Below are positions 32,533-41,588 of a stretch of DNA of 64,000 nucleotides, piece after piece. The position numbers and the translations under genes were made by a program. The stretch comes from Paenibacillus gyeongsangnamensis (GTDB lineage Bacteria > Bacillota > Bacilli > Paenibacillales > NBRC-103111). The notes under the pieces were generated by a model, which was not told where the DNA came from, made no database searches, and saw only the letters and a list, made by a program, of their open reading frames with translations. Location: contig NZ_JAQAGZ010000009.1 in the NCBI RefSeq assembly GCF_027533625.1, forward strand, positions 186,001 through 250,000. The letters run 5' to 3'. The first letter of the stretch is position 1. Each line of letters starts with the position of its first letter.

Positions 32533-34335
32533 ATGGGAAGGAATCATATTTTTTGGCCCCACATCAAGGCCAATGCTTGGTCCTACGGTTTGGGTTTTGC
32601 ATTATTGTCCATATCTTCCGTGATGCAGCTGTTCATTCCATGGCTGCTCGGCCAATTCACCGACCGGCTCCAAATCGGCAAGCTCACTTACGAGGAAGCG
32701 GTTCGCTTCGGAATCTGGATGATTGCCGTCGGTTTCGGCATCGCATTCTTCCGTTCGGTATCGCGGATGTATTTGTTTCGTCTCTCAAGGCAGCTGGAGA
32801 TGCGGGTGCGCGGCGATCTGTTCGCGCATTGGGAGAAGCTGTCGGCGCAATATTTCAACAACCAGCGCATCGGCGACCTGATGTCCCACGCCATCAGCGA
32901 CGTGGGAGTTATCCGGGAGGTGACGATGCAGGGGTATTTTACGGTGATGGAGGCCGTATTCCTGATCACCGTGTCCGTGGCCGCCATGGTCCAGACGGTC
33001 GGTCTGTGGCTTACGGTTGTCACGATGCTGCCTCTGCCGCTCCTCAGCCTGCTTGCTTATAAATTCAACCGCAAGATTATGGAGCAGTCGGCCAATATGC
33101 AGGAGGCGATCTCCGATCTGACAAGCCGGGTGCAGGAATTCACGGCAGGCATCCGTGTTGTGAAAGCGTTTATTCAGGAACAGGCGGAGCGCAAGCTGTT
33201 CACCGAGGACAACCGGAGGGCGGTGGAGATGAACCGGCGGTTCGTTCGCTCCAACTCGCTCTTCGGCGCCCTCAGCACCGGGATCGTCGGCTTCAGCTTC
33301 CTGGTATCCGTCATTGTGGGCGGTATTATGGTCCTGAAGCAAGGCATTACGCTCGGCGAATTCGTGGCTTTCAACACGTATCTGTCGCTTTTGATGGGAC
33401 CGATCGAGGGGCTGGGCAAGGTCGTCAACCTGCTTCAGCGCGGAAAAGCGTCAGAGCAGCGGCTGATGGAAATTTTCAACACGGAGCCGGACGTGGTGGA
33501 CGACATCATGGCCAAGGACGATATTCAGGACATTGCAGGCGACATCGAAATCCGCAACCTGACATTCTCTTACCCGGAGGCGGGGCGTCCGACGCTTCGC
33601 GACGTTTCGCTCAAGGTGCCGAAGGGTACGAGTCTTGCGATCGTAGGCCGGGTCGGCAGCGGCAAGAGCACGCTCGTGCATCTGCTGGTCAGGCTGTATA
33701 ACCCGCCGAAGGGGACGGTATTCGTCGACGGGCACGATATCCACGAAATTCCGCTCCGCACGCTCCGGGGACAGATCGGAATTGTGCCGCAGGACCAATT
33801 CCTGTTCTCTTCGACGATTCGGGATAATATCGGATTCGACCCGAAGCCGTACTCCGACGATCAGGTCGTCGAGGCGGCGAAGGTCGCTCAGGTGTACGAC
33901 AACATCGTGGAATTCCCGCATCAATTCGATACGGCGCTCGGCGAGCGGGGGATTTCTCTATCCGGCGGTCAGCGTCAGCGTGTGAGCATTGCCCGGGCAA
34001 TTATTAAGAAGCCTTCCGTGCTCATCTTCGACGACAGCCTCTCGGCCGTGGATACGATTACGGAGGATCTGATCCTGGAAGGCCTCGAATCCGTCATGAA
34101 CAAGCGTACGACCATCATTATCGGACACCGGATCTCCAGCGTTCAGAACGCCGATCAGATCATCGTCATGGATGAAGGCCGCATTGTGGAGCGCGGAACG
34201 CATGAACAGCTGCTCGGCAAGAACGGTATCTATGCGGACATGTATCACAAGCAGCTGCTTGACCGGGAAGCGGAGCGCGAGGACGGAATGGCGCAGACGC
34301 AGGCGCGGTTGCTCCAAGGGGGAGCCGGAGCATGA
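32533..34335 (+). CDS. ABC exporter half-transporter with degenerate ATP site (YheI/BmrC-like)
   Basis: A 600-residue fused membrane-ATPase subunit. Six helices (about 16-300), then an NBD: Walker A GRVGSGKST, Q-loop VPQDQFLF, signature LSGGQRQR, Walker B LIFDDSLSAVD, H-loop GHRISS. The catalytic Glu after Walker B is Asp (FDDS), the hallmark of the degenerate site in heterodimeric exporters. Paired with the next gene, overlapping it by 4 nt, it matches YheI/YheH (BmrC/BmrD) of B. subtilis, a multidrug exporter. RBS GGGGGAT. Confidence 0.92.
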   Translation: MGRNHIFWPHIKANAWSYGLGFALLSISSVMQLFIPWLLGQFTDRLQIGKLTYEEAVRFGIWMIAVGFGIAFFRSVSRMYLFRLSRQLEMRVRGDLFAHWEKLSAQYFNNQRIGDLMSHAISDVGVIREVTMQGYFTVMEAVFLITVSVAAMVQTVGLWLTVVTMLPLPLLSLLAYKFNRKIMEQSANMQEAISDLTSRVQEFTAGIRVVKAFIQEQAERKLFTEDNRRAVEMNRRFVRSNSLFGALSTGIVGFSFLVSVIVGGIMVLKQGITLGEFVAFNTYLSLLMGPIEGLGKVVNLLQRGKASEQRLMEIFNTEPDVVDDIMAKDDIQDIAGDIEIRNLTFSYPEAGRPTLRDVSLKVPKGTSLAIVGRVGSGKSTLVHLLVRLYNPPKGTVFVDGHDIHEIPLRTLRGQIGIVPQDQFLFSSTIRDNIGFDPKPYSDDQVVEAAKVAQVYDNIVEFPHQFDTALGERGISLSGGQRQRVSIARAIIKKPSVLIFDDSLSAVDTITEDLILEGLESVMNKRTTIIIGHRISSVQNADQIIVMDEGRIVERGTHEQLLGKNGIYADMYHKQLLDREAEREDGMAQTQARLLQGGAGA

Positions 34336-36440
34336 ATATTCATTCGGAGAATAATATCAATCATCTGAAGGACTCGCAGCTGCTTTCGCGGCTCCTGTCT
34401 TACGCCAAGCCTTATTGGCGAATGATTCTGCTTTGCATCATGCTGGCCTTCCTTAGCGTCGTTTCCGATCTGGCCCGGCCCTACATTATGAAGATTGCCA
34501 TTGACGGACATATTAACGGATTGCATAAGCCGATGGCCATGGCCGATGCCCTTCAGGCCGACCGGCTGAAGCGCGAATATGGCGAAACGGTCGTTTGGAA
34601 CGGCAAAGCTTACGCCCGGCTCGACCCGGGCACAACCCTTCCCGAGGGTTTGGGCAAAGCACAAATTGTGAGAGCGGGCGGGGAGGAATGGCTCGTTCCG
34701 GATTGGCTCCCGGCCCAGGCATCCGTAGAAGGGGCGAATATTCTAGCAGCGGCAGGCGGTAACGGCGGGGTGATCGTCGACGGGAAAACTTATCCTGCCG
34801 TTCCTTTGGACCCCGCCGCCCTGGATGCGTTCCGCAAGCAGGACTATCTCGGTTTTGCCAAGCTGGGCGCCTTGTTCCTGCTGGCCGTGGCCGGCGCTGC
34901 GCTGCTGAACTATTACCAGAGCAATCTGCTCCAGTTCACGGGGCAGACCATTATCTTCAACATCCGGCAGCAGCTGTTCACGCATCTCAGCCGCATGTCG
35001 ATGTCCTACTTCGACCGCAATCCGGTCGGACGGCTCGTGGTCCGGGTCACGCAGGATACGGAGGCGCTCAACCAGCTGTATTCCCAGGTCGTCGTCAACC
35101 TGGTGAAGGATATGATCGTCCTGATCGGCATTATCGTAATCATGCTGCAGATGAACGTAAAGCTGGCGCTGCTCTCCTTCGCCGTGCTTCCGTTCCTCGC
35201 GGGTCTGACGTTCTGGTACCGCTCGGTCATCCGGGAAGCACAGCGGGTATCGCGGGTTATTCTATCGAGACTCAATTCTTTCCTGGCCGAGAACTTGTCC
35301 GGAATCCGGATCACTCAGTTGTTTATCCGGGAGGAGCGGCAGCGGGAGCAGTTCGACGCGCATAATACCGAGTACTACAGGGCTGGAATGCGGGGCACCG
35401 TCATCAACTCGATCTTCCAGCCGGCCATCGGTTTCCTGGGAAATATCGCGATCGCCCTGCTGCTGTGGTACGGGGGCGCGAGCGTCATTGACGGAGGCAT
35501 TACGTTCGGTATCGTGTATGCTTTCACCCATTATGTCAGACAGTTCTTCCAACCGCTGATGAGCTTGGCGGAGAAATATAACCAAATCCAGACGGCCATG
35601 GTGGGCGCGGAGCGGATCTTCGAAACGCTCGACGAACAGCCGGCCATCGTCGATCCCGTGAAGCCGAGGCATCTGCCGGAGCGGGTGCGCGGGGAGATTG
35701 CATTCGAGAACGTATGGTTCGCCTACGCGGGGGAGGATTGGGTGCTGAAGGATGTATCCTTCACCATTCTGCCCGGACAGACCGTCGCTTTCGTCGGGGC
35801 TACCGGCGCGGGCAAGAGCTCGATCATTCAGCTGATCAACCGGTTCTACGATATCCAGAAGGGCAGCATCAAGCTGGACGGCGTCGATATCCGCGACATT
35901 CCGCTGGATGAGCTGCGCCGTTACATCAGCATCGTGCAGCAGGACGTCTTCCTATTCACGGGCGACATCGCCTCGAACATCCGGCTAAACAACGCCGGGA
36001 TTACGGATGCCGAAGTGGTCCAAGCGGCGAAGATGGTGCACATCGACGAATATATCCGGACGCTGCCGGACGGCTACGGCACGCTGCTCGGGGAGCGGGG
36101 CATCAACCTGTCGCTCGGCCAGCGCCAGCTGCTTTCTTTCGCCCGGGCGATCGCCTTCGAGCCGCAAATCCTGATTCTCGACGAGGCGACCTCGAACATT
36201 GATACCGAGACGGAGCTCGTCGTGCAGGATGCGCTAAACAATATCTCCGCCGGCCGGACGACGCTGATCATCGCCCACCGCTTATCCACGATCCAGCATG
36301 CCGACCAGATTATCGTCATGCACAAGGGCAAGGTGCGCGAGATCGGCAGCCATTACCAGCTGCTTGCGCAGCGGGGATACTATTACCGGCTGTACGAGCT
36401 CCAGTACAAGGAACAGAAGCCGCTGCCGAAGGCGCGGTAG
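34332..36440 (+). CDS. ABC exporter half-transporter with extracytoplasmic insert (YheH/BmrD-like)
   Basis: A 702-residue subunit. After helix 1 (about 33-53) it has an insert of about 110 residues (about 64-170) that resembles the outside domain of BmrD. TM domain to about 420; NBD with Walker A GATGAGKSS, LSLGQRQL signature, Walker B ILILDEATSNID with the canonical Glu, and H-loop AHRLST. Forms the heterodimer with the upstream gene: one active and one degenerate site. Starts inside the previous gene, indicating translational coupling. Confidence 0.92.
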   Translation: MNIHSENNINHLKDSQLLSRLLSYAKPYWRMILLCIMLAFLSVVSDLARPYIMKIAIDGHINGLHKPMAMADALQADRLKREYGETVVWNGKAYARLDPGTTLPEGLGKAQIVRAGGEEWLVPDWLPAQASVEGANILAAAGGNGGVIVDGKTYPAVPLDPAALDAFRKQDYLGFAKLGALFLLAVAGAALLNYYQSNLLQFTGQTIIFNIRQQLFTHLSRMSMSYFDRNPVGRLVVRVTQDTEALNQLYSQVVVNLVKDMIVLIGIIVIMLQMNVKLALLSFAVLPFLAGLTFWYRSVIREAQRVSRVILSRLNSFLAENLSGIRITQLFIREERQREQFDAHNTEYYRAGMRGTVINSIFQPAIGFLGNIAIALLLWYGGASVIDGGITFGIVYAFTHYVRQFFQPLMSLAEKYNQIQTAMVGAERIFETLDEQPAIVDPVKPRHLPERVRGEIAFENVWFAYAGEDWVLKDVSFTILPGQTVAFVGATGAGKSSIIQLINRFYDIQKGSIKLDGVDIRDIPLDELRRYISIVQQDVFLFTGDIASNIRLNNAGITDAEVVQAAKMVHIDEYIRTLPDGYGTLLGERGINLSLGQRQLLSFARAIAFEPQILILDEATSNIDTETELVVQDALNNISAGRTTLIIAHRLSTIQHADQIIVMHKGKVREIGSHYQLLAQRGYYYRLYELQYKEQKPLPKAR

Positions 36441-36468
36441 GCTTGGGAGCTTATGCAATTTCGACTAA

Positions 36469-36537
36469 GCTAACTCGTACGCTAGTTCAATAAAACAACA
36501 TCTCGAGGCTGCCGCGGAGTGATTATCGGCAGCCTCG
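36469..36537 (+). repeat. Hairpin repeat R2, copy a
   Basis: CTAACTCGTACGCTAGTTCAATAAA followed by a perfect 11-bp stem CGAGGCTGCCG/CGGCAGCCTCG (36504-36514 with 36527-36537). Shares TAGTTCAATAAA and GGCTGCCGCGG with later copies. It lies just past the ABC pair and could end that operon, though the T run is poor. Confidence 0.6.
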
Positions 36538-36632
36538 TTGCGATTGGGCAGGATAACTCAACAATTACAATTGAATATATATACATTTCGATATATAATT
36601 ATACACATGTATAAATGGTAAGGAGTGGAAAA

Positions 36633-37577
36633 GTGAAATATAAAATATTTGTGGATGGTCAAGAAGGTACAACAGGTTTAAAAATACATGATTACTTATC
36701 TAAGATTTCTAACATAGAAGTAATCAAAATTGAGTCGGAAAAGCGAAAAGATTACGAAGCCCGTAGGGCTTTATTAAATGAAGCAGATGTTGTATTCCTT
36801 TGTCTTCCAGATTCCGCTTCAAGGGATTCCGTATCTATGATAAGTAATAATAAGACCAAAATAATTGATGCAAGTACGGCGTTTAGGACCAACCAGGAGT
36901 GGACATACGGATTACCAGAATTACATAAAAATCAAAGAAATAAAATCCAAAATTCATCTAGAGTATCAGTCCCAGGATGTCACGCGACAGGATTTATTTT
37001 GGCTATACAGCCCTTGGTAGCTGAAGGAATTATACCGAGGGATTACCCTACGTCTTGTTATTCGCTTACAGGATATAGTGGTGGAGGTAAGAGACTTATA
37101 TCTGAATATCAGAACTCAAATAGAGAACAGCTTTTCGCACCAAGACAATATGCACTTAACCTTAACCACAAGCATCTTCCAGAAATGCAACTGTATTCTG
37201 GGTTGAACTCAGCACCACTTTTCACTCCAATAGTCGCAAACTATTATCAGGGTGATGCAGTTACTATTCCTCTCTTTCCTAGAATGTTTATAAAGAATGT
37301 AACGGCAAGAGATATTCAAGAACTGCTTGCCTCGTATTATAAAGATGAACGTTTTATTCGAGTTATTCCATACGACTCTGAGGCATATCTTGAAGACGGT
37401 TACTTTAATCTCATGCAATGCAATAATACAAATTATTTGGATATATTTGTTTTTGGCCATAAAGATGAAATATTACTTGTTTCTAGATTTGATAATTTGG
37501 GAAAAGGCGCCTCGGGGGCAGCCATTCAAAATATGAACATTATGCTTGGATTTGACGAAGGTATAGGACTAGAGTAA
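36633..37577 (+). CDS. argC: N-acetyl-gamma-glutamyl-phosphate reductase, type 2, orphan
   Basis: 314 residues from a GTG at 36633, with AAGGAG 8 nt upstream; the in-frame ATG at 36615 precedes that RBS and is unlikely. FVDGQEGTTGLKIHDYL is the NADP-binding start; VPGCHATGFILA carries the catalytic Cys (about residue 117); HKHLPEM is conserved near the active site; GKGASGAAIQNMNIMLG is the C-terminal signature. The short length fits the type 2 AGPR. Converts N-acetylglutamyl-phosphate to the semialdehyde in arginine synthesis. No other arg gene is present. The gene is strongly AT-rich compared with the left 36 kb, so transfer is likely. Confidence 0.9.
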   Translation: MKYKIFVDGQEGTTGLKIHDYLSKISNIEVIKIESEKRKDYEARRALLNEADVVFLCLPDSASRDSVSMISNNKTKIIDASTAFRTNQEWTYGLPELHKNQRNKIQNSSRVSVPGCHATGFILAIQPLVAEGIIPRDYPTSCYSLTGYSGGGKRLISEYQNSNREQLFAPRQYALNLNHKHLPEMQLYSGLNSAPLFTPIVANYYQGDAVTIPLFPRMFIKNVTARDIQELLASYYKDERFIRVIPYDSEAYLEDGYFNLMQCNNTNYLDIFVFGHKDEILLVSRFDNLGKGASGAAIQNMNIMLGFDEGIGLE

Positions 37578-37727
37578 GAGAAATAAGCGATCCGGAGGAC
37601 GAACGCGTAACCCGGCATGTGGACGTGACGCGCAGCGCCTTCCTGGAAGCGGGACAGATCGTAGACCATTATTACAGAAAAGGCGTGGCGGCGGCGATCA
37701 TTCGAAAAGCCGAGCGCCCCGCAGCAG
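37578..37727 (+). pseudogene. GC-rich open fragment of unknown parentage
   Basis: About 50 codons are open from 37583 (EISDPEDERVTRHVDVTR, then GQIVDHYYRKGVAAAIIRK) without start codon or RBS. Base composition returns abruptly to GC-rich after argC. It looks like the tail of a native gene interrupted by the argC segment. I cannot name it. Confidence 0.35.
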
Positions 37728-38087
37728 GTGATTCCCTCAGATCGGAAGGACGATTGGAATAGCCTGCCCGGCTATGAAATAAAGCAGTGGGGCGGTGGAC
37801 GATATTTGGTGATACACAAAAAGCTGAGTGATTTTCCGAAGCCAACCGTACTCGGGCTGCTGTCGATTTATTTTTCGCTGGAAGAGATCGAGCGTCTGAG
37901 CAAGCAAATGTTCGATCCGAGTTATGAAAACGTTTTCTTATTTATGAACGAGGACAAACAGCTCGTCTATATGTCCGGCGATCCGTCCGATGAACGGAAT
38001 CGGCTTGAGGCAGCATCACCGATGTTGACAGTGGCACCTGTACTGACACAATTGATTTTTACATGCCCTACAATGGAAGGCATTTGA
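37728..38087 (+). pseudogene. Fragment of a YesM-type sensor histidine kinase outer domain
   Basis: About 110 codons: IPSDRKDDWNSLPGYEIKQ, RYLVIHKKLSDF, FSLEEIERLSKQMFD, NVFLFMNEDKQLVYMSGD. This pattern is like the extracellular Cache-type sensor region of Paenibacillus YesM kinases. No start signal, no membrane helix, HAMP or kinase domain, so it is a remnant. Confidence 0.5.
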
Positions 38088-38181
38088 GAACCACCAGGAT
38101 ACTTGTTGTCGTTGTCAGCGGGGTTTAATTTTACAAACAGCGGGTGGCTCTTTGCTAACCTCGATAGTTTCTTAAAATGGA

Positions 38182-38686
38182 CTACACAACACAGTCCATT
38201 CTGTAGTCAAGCAAGCGGCCATAGGGATATAGCGCAGTTTGATTCAATGTCGCCAGAAAAGACGATGGACGCTCATATCCGATGATCGCGCCGCACGGGT
38301 TGCCGTTATCGTAAAGACAAACCGGAACGGTACATACAAACTGGCCCGAATATCTATGGCAAGAATGGGCTCGGCGACGACTCCGTTGCCGACTATATAC
38401 AGAACGCATTTTTAATGCCTTGATGAAGCGAGGTTAACCGGCCCTGATTCACATGAAAAAAAATCATAAGTCCATGGGGACCCGCCATGCGTTGAAAGGC
38501 TTTCTCCACCTTCTCCCAAGACGCTTTTTCCTCAATGAGCGCGGTTCCGACGACCGGATCCCACCGCCCCAGTTCTCGCTCGAATGCCACTACAAGAGCT
38601 TCATAGCTCAGACCCGAAGGGATGTCCTCGCGATTGATCGATGTATAAGCAACCATTTTGTATGGACTGAATGGACCGTATGCCAT
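38182..38686 (-). pseudogene. DUF302-domain gene with two frameshifts
   Basis: The start MAYGPFSPYKMVAYTSINRE at 38686 is in one frame to about 38400. The expected family continuation LYIVGNGVVAEPI, then DIRASLYVPFR, appears in a second frame, and VCLYDNGNPCGAIIGYERPSS in a third, ending at 38182. Together they rebuild a DUF302 protein. Two shifts (near 38405 and 38335) make it a pseudogene unless the sequence has errors. GGAGGAT precedes the start. Confidence 0.7.
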
Positions 38687-38863
38687 TGGAATCCTCCTTC
38701 GATGAAACGGACTTCACATCCATTCTATTTCCCTGCTTCAACCGTAAGAACGAAACGTAGAAGGAAAAATTCCGCCGAAGGAAGTAATCTCTATGAAGTG
38801 TCTAAGGGCAATAAAACTAGGCTTGTTTATCAGTGGCAATCGGGTTTCGTGGCACAAGTTTGT

Positions 38864-38919
38864 TAAACTAACGGGTACGATAGTTTAATGTCGGAAGGGC
38901 TGCCGCGTGGCGGCCCTTC
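38864..38919 (+). repeat. Hairpin repeat R2, copy b
   Basis: TAAACTA-ACGGGTACGA-TAGTTTA (38864-38887), then GAAGGGCTGCC-GCGT-GGCGGCCCTTC (38894-38919) and GTTTCTC. This is the cleanest two-hairpin copy. Confidence 0.75.
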
Positions 38920-39021
38920 GTTTCTCTAACTGGCAGATTAGCGTTTTAATAAAAAAAGGAAAACAAAATAGGATAACGAATTTCTGAAATACATTAGATA
39001 AACGGAAAAGGAGGTTCTGAC

Positions 39022-39513
39022 GTGGGTATTGAAATTAGATCATACCAAGAAAATGATGCATCTGCTATAGAGTTAATATGGAACCATGTTATTGATGAAG
39101 GTGAAAGTTTTCTTTGGACAGAACATTTTTCTAAAGACAAGATCATGGAGATAATAAAGAAACAAGATGAAATTTATTGCGCCATTGACCTTGAAAGTGG
39201 CGAAGTTGTAGGCTTTTATATATTGCATAAGAACTATCCAGGGAGAGGCAGTCATATTGCAAATGCATTATATGCCGTCCGATTCGACTATAGAAAAAAA
39301 GGAATTGGAAAGATGTTGGGGAACCATTCAATTGAAAAATCTCGGCAATGTGGCTATAGAGGCATTCAATTTAATTCAATAGTTTCTAGTAATACTGCTT
39401 CTATTCGACTGTGGGAAAGTTTGGGTTTTGAGCGCGTAGGAACGATAAAAGAGGCGTTCAAGAAAAGTGAAACACAATTTGTTGATTTGTATGTTTATTT
39501 CAGGAGATTGTAA
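39022..39513 (+). CDS. GNAT-family N-acetyltransferase
   Basis: 163 residues from a GTG, with AAAGGAGG 8 nt upstream. A complete GNAT fold: IRSYQENDASAIELIW start, YALYAVRFDYRKKGIGKML (acetyl-CoA loop R/Q-x-x-G-x-G/A as RKKGIGK, about 90-97), SSNTASIRLWESLGFERVGTI (end motif). Closest in type to phosphinothricin/RimI-like acetyltransferases; substrate unknown. AT-rich, unlike the left half. Confidence 0.85.
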   Translation: MGIEIRSYQENDASAIELIWNHVIDEGESFLWTEHFSKDKIMEIIKKQDEIYCAIDLESGEVVGFYILHKNYPGRGSHIANALYAVRFDYRKKGIGKMLGNHSIEKSRQCGYRGIQFNSIVSSNTASIRLWESLGFERVGTIKEAFKKSETQFVDLYVYFRRL

Positions 39514-39549
39514 TTAACAACGATCATAAGAGATGGTTAAGTTAATTGT

Positions 39550-39591
39550 TCAACTAACGGGAGACGATAGCGCGGCGATGGAACCTATCCA
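39550..39591 (+). repeat. Hairpin repeat R2, copy c (partial)
   Basis: CAACTAACGGGAGACGATAG followed by the GCGATGGA/TCCATCGC stem. The head matches R2 but the second hairpin has a different sequence. Confidence 0.5.
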
Positions 39592-39754
39592 TCGCTTGTT
39601 TTCGTTTTTGTGGGCTCCACTCAACAAACGGGCAGTAGAGCTCCATGCCAGTGAAGCAGGCACTACCCACAAAGTAGATGAAGAAAAAAGCCAGCAGCAC
39701 ATGCCACTGGCATACCTTGCAACTTCCTGGATCTCTTCAGAACGGTAACTAAAT

Positions 39755-40222
39755 TTAGAGTTTCCACGGGGAGCCCGAGCCGGTTTCACAGAAGCTAGCG
39801 AGGCTTAATAGAAAGTGATCCCAGCCGCGTGAGCAATCTCCATAACACTCACACTGTTGCTTCAATCCAAGGTGCTCAAAGCTTAACTTGCAGGATGCCT
39901 CTGATTCGGCAGTAAGTGCGAAAATCACCTTCGTCGACGGCCATTCGGGAAAAGCGTTGTGGGCCACGCAGCTCCAAGCCACGAGCTCCGGATCACGAAG
40001 TTCGTCGATACGCATTTCAATAAGGTGGCCGGGCCCATCGAATTCCAGACGCACGATGCCTCCCTTCTCATGTTCACCTTGCACGTTGCCGGTCCACCAG
40101 CCCGCAATTCCATGGTTGGTTGAAAGAGCTTGAAAAACTTTCTCTTGTGATGCCTTAATGAGTAGCGTTTTCCGGTAATGCGCGGCAGGCGCTAATTGTT
40201 CCGACAATTGCTTTGTGTTCAT
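39755..40222 (-). CDS. SRPBCC (AHSA1-type) protein
   Basis: 155 residues from ATG 40222 (GGAGG 10 nt upstream; an earlier in-frame start at 40249 lacks an RBS). START-like ligand-binding fold: RKTLLIKASQEKVFQALSTNHGIAGWWTG, FDGPGHLIEMRIDEL, SRGWDHFLLSLASFCETG. Ligand unknown. Third gene of the arsR-SRPBCC-SRPBCC set, a common grouping in Bacillota and actinobacteria. Confidence 0.82.
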   Translation of the reverse strand: MNTKQLSEQLAPAAHYRKTLLIKASQEKVFQALSTNHGIAGWWTGNVQGEHEKGGIVRLEFDGPGHLIEMRIDELRDPELVAWSCVAHNAFPEWPSTKVIFALTAESEASCKLSFEHLGLKQQCECYGDCSRGWDHFLLSLASFCETGSGSPWKL

Positions 40223-40267
40223 TTCCTTAATTCCTCCTTTGGTTTCCATATGTATCGAACGTGCAGT

Positions 40268-40726
40268 TTATCGACCCGACGGTGTAGCATACGGATCGGG
40301 ACCGGGGTCACGGCCTTGAGCCACGGCCTGCAACCGGCTTGTATAATGTAGCCACCCTTGTAATTGAGAAGGCATTCCAGCCACCGGTAAACCGGAATGC
40401 GTAAGCACAAGCCGCGTACCGTTCGCTTCAGGATATAGCCGGAATTCAACGGTGCTGGAACCGGGCGGCATGAGCTGAGAGTGTGTCCAGCCCCAGGTCA
40501 GCACCACCTTTTCGTATGGCACCAACTCGACATATTCACCTACCGCGATATTGCTGTCGTTGATATCGATCCGAAAGGCGCCGCCGATTTTCGGCTCCAG
40601 AAGCACGTGCCGACCGATCCATTGGGTCATTTTTTCCGGGTTGGTAAAAAAAGGAAAGAGTGTTTCCGGCCTGCATTCGATAAACAGTTCGCGGGTGACG
40701 CTTTTACTTTCGTTCTCGCTGTTCAT
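40268..40726 (-). CDS. SRPBCC (AHSA1-type) protein
   Basis: 152 residues. VTRELFIECRPETLFPFFTNPEKMTQWIG is the usual N-terminal helix-strand of the family, followed by GGAFRIDI, YVELVPYEKVVLTWGW, VEFRLYPEANGTRLVLTHSGLP, and GWLHYTSRLQAVAQG. Overlaps the arsR gene by 23 nt, showing coupling. Probably acts with, or is controlled by, that regulator. Confidence 0.85.
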   Translation of the reverse strand: MNSENESKSVTRELFIECRPETLFPFFTNPEKMTQWIGRHVLLEPKIGGAFRIDINDSNIAVGEYVELVPYEKVVLTWGWTHSQLMPPGSSTVEFRLYPEANGTRLVLTHSGLPVAGMPSQLQGWLHYTSRLQAVAQGRDPGPDPYATPSGR

Positions 40727-41033
40727 GACGGCTCCTTTCTTCGGCTTCCGCGGCCTCTTTCAAGCGCTGCAGGCTTTCATCCCAAAAACGGTCGATATAT
40801 TCTTTCAATTCACTGAAGCCCTCCCTTCTCAAACGGTAGTACCGTTTGGTGCCCGCGCGACGCACGGCGACAAGGCCGGCGTCCTCGAGAACCTTGAGAT
40901 GCTGCGAAACTGCAGGTGCGGTTACGTCGAAATGAGCGGCGATAGCACTGGAAGCAAGCTCGCCGTTTTGGACAAGCGTAAGGATGTCCCGGCGCCGTGG
41001 TTCTGACAAAGCGTGAATGGCTTTTTCGATCAT
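40704..41033 (-). CDS. ArsR-family transcriptional regulator
   Basis: 109 residues with a winged helix: LSEPRRRDILTLVQNGE, SAIAAHFDVTAPAVSQHLKVLEDAGLV (recognition helix), RRAGTKRYYRLRREGFSEL. No metal-binding Cys pair is visible, so it belongs with the SdpR-like group linked to SRPBCC genes rather than with metal sensors. The start codon coincides with the predicted transcription start, so translation may be leaderless. Confidence 0.88.
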   Translation of the reverse strand: MIEKAIHALSEPRRRDILTLVQNGELASSAIAAHFDVTAPAVSQHLKVLEDAGLVAVRRAGTKRYYRLRREGFSELKEYIDRFWDESLQRLKEAAEAEERSRHEQRERK

Positions 41034-41039
41034 GGCATA

Positions 41040-41068
41040 ATATTAGCATTTACTTAATTTAGTGTCAA
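41040..41068 (-). promoter_or_regulatory. Sigma-A promoter for arsR operon, possibly leaderless
   Basis: Leftward TTGACA (41063-41068), 17-nt spacer, TAATAT (41040-41045). A start 7 nt past the -10 falls on the ATG at 41033. ACTTAATT occurs twice (41051-41058 and 41067-41074 on the plus strand) around the -35 and is a possible ArsR site. Confidence 0.7.
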
Positions 41069-41149
41069 CTTAATTAAAGAATATTGTAATAGAAGTTGTC
41101 CGATGCCGTAACATATAATAAAGCTAGATCATTGCGCTCCCTCTGAGAA

Positions 41150-41184
41150 CATTAGTTGAATAAACAGCGGCCCGCCGCTGTTTC
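41150..41184 (+). repeat. Hairpin repeat R2, copy d
   Basis: CATTAGTTGAATAAACAGCG continuing into a perfect stem AAACAGCGGC/GCCGCTGTTT. It keeps the TTAGTTxAATAAA part and loses the ACGGG head. Confidence 0.6.
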
Positions 41185-41277
41185 ATTTTATAGGCGCGGG
41201 TTAAGCAATATGAAGCAGAATAATCGTCGTCGTATCGTCGTCAAAAGATACGGCATTTTTTTTATTTCAATAAAGTA

Positions 41278-41523
41278 ATGCATGAATACCTTGAGGAACA
41301 AAATTTACTTAAAATAGAATTGGTCGTAAAAGAAATGGTCGATAATTTCAAAAAAGAAATTACAGAATCTGTATTTATGCCAGATTGGGCAAAAAATATG
41401 GCGCTAAATAATATTCCAACGTTGGAGCTATTTGAAAATAGTCAAAAACATCTTATTGATGAATTGGTGCATGAGCTAAAGTTTAAACCGATGACAGGGT
41501 TTACAGGAACGTGGTTGAAATAG
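41278..41523 (+). CDS. Short AT-rich open frame, function unknown
   Basis: 81 codons from an ATG without a clear RBS: MHEYLEEQNLLKIELVVKEM, then ESVFMPDWAKNMALNNIPTLELFE. The amino-acid pattern looks coding (helical, charged), and base use is AT-rich. It may be the tail of a longer lost gene. No family recognised. Confidence 0.4.
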   Translation: MHEYLEEQNLLKIELVVKEMVDNFKKEITESVFMPDWAKNMALNNIPTLELFENSQKHLIDELVHELKFKPMTGFTGTWLK

Positions 41524-41588
41524 GATAAAGAAGCCTCCGACCCTTAAGTCGGGGCAGTACCAGCGTGGCTGACAGCACCAGCCATCCC

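Noticed and set aside
39533..39748. 71-codon plus-strand frame after the GNAT gene
   Set aside because: Starts within poor sequence, spans the R2 repeat copy c and has no family.
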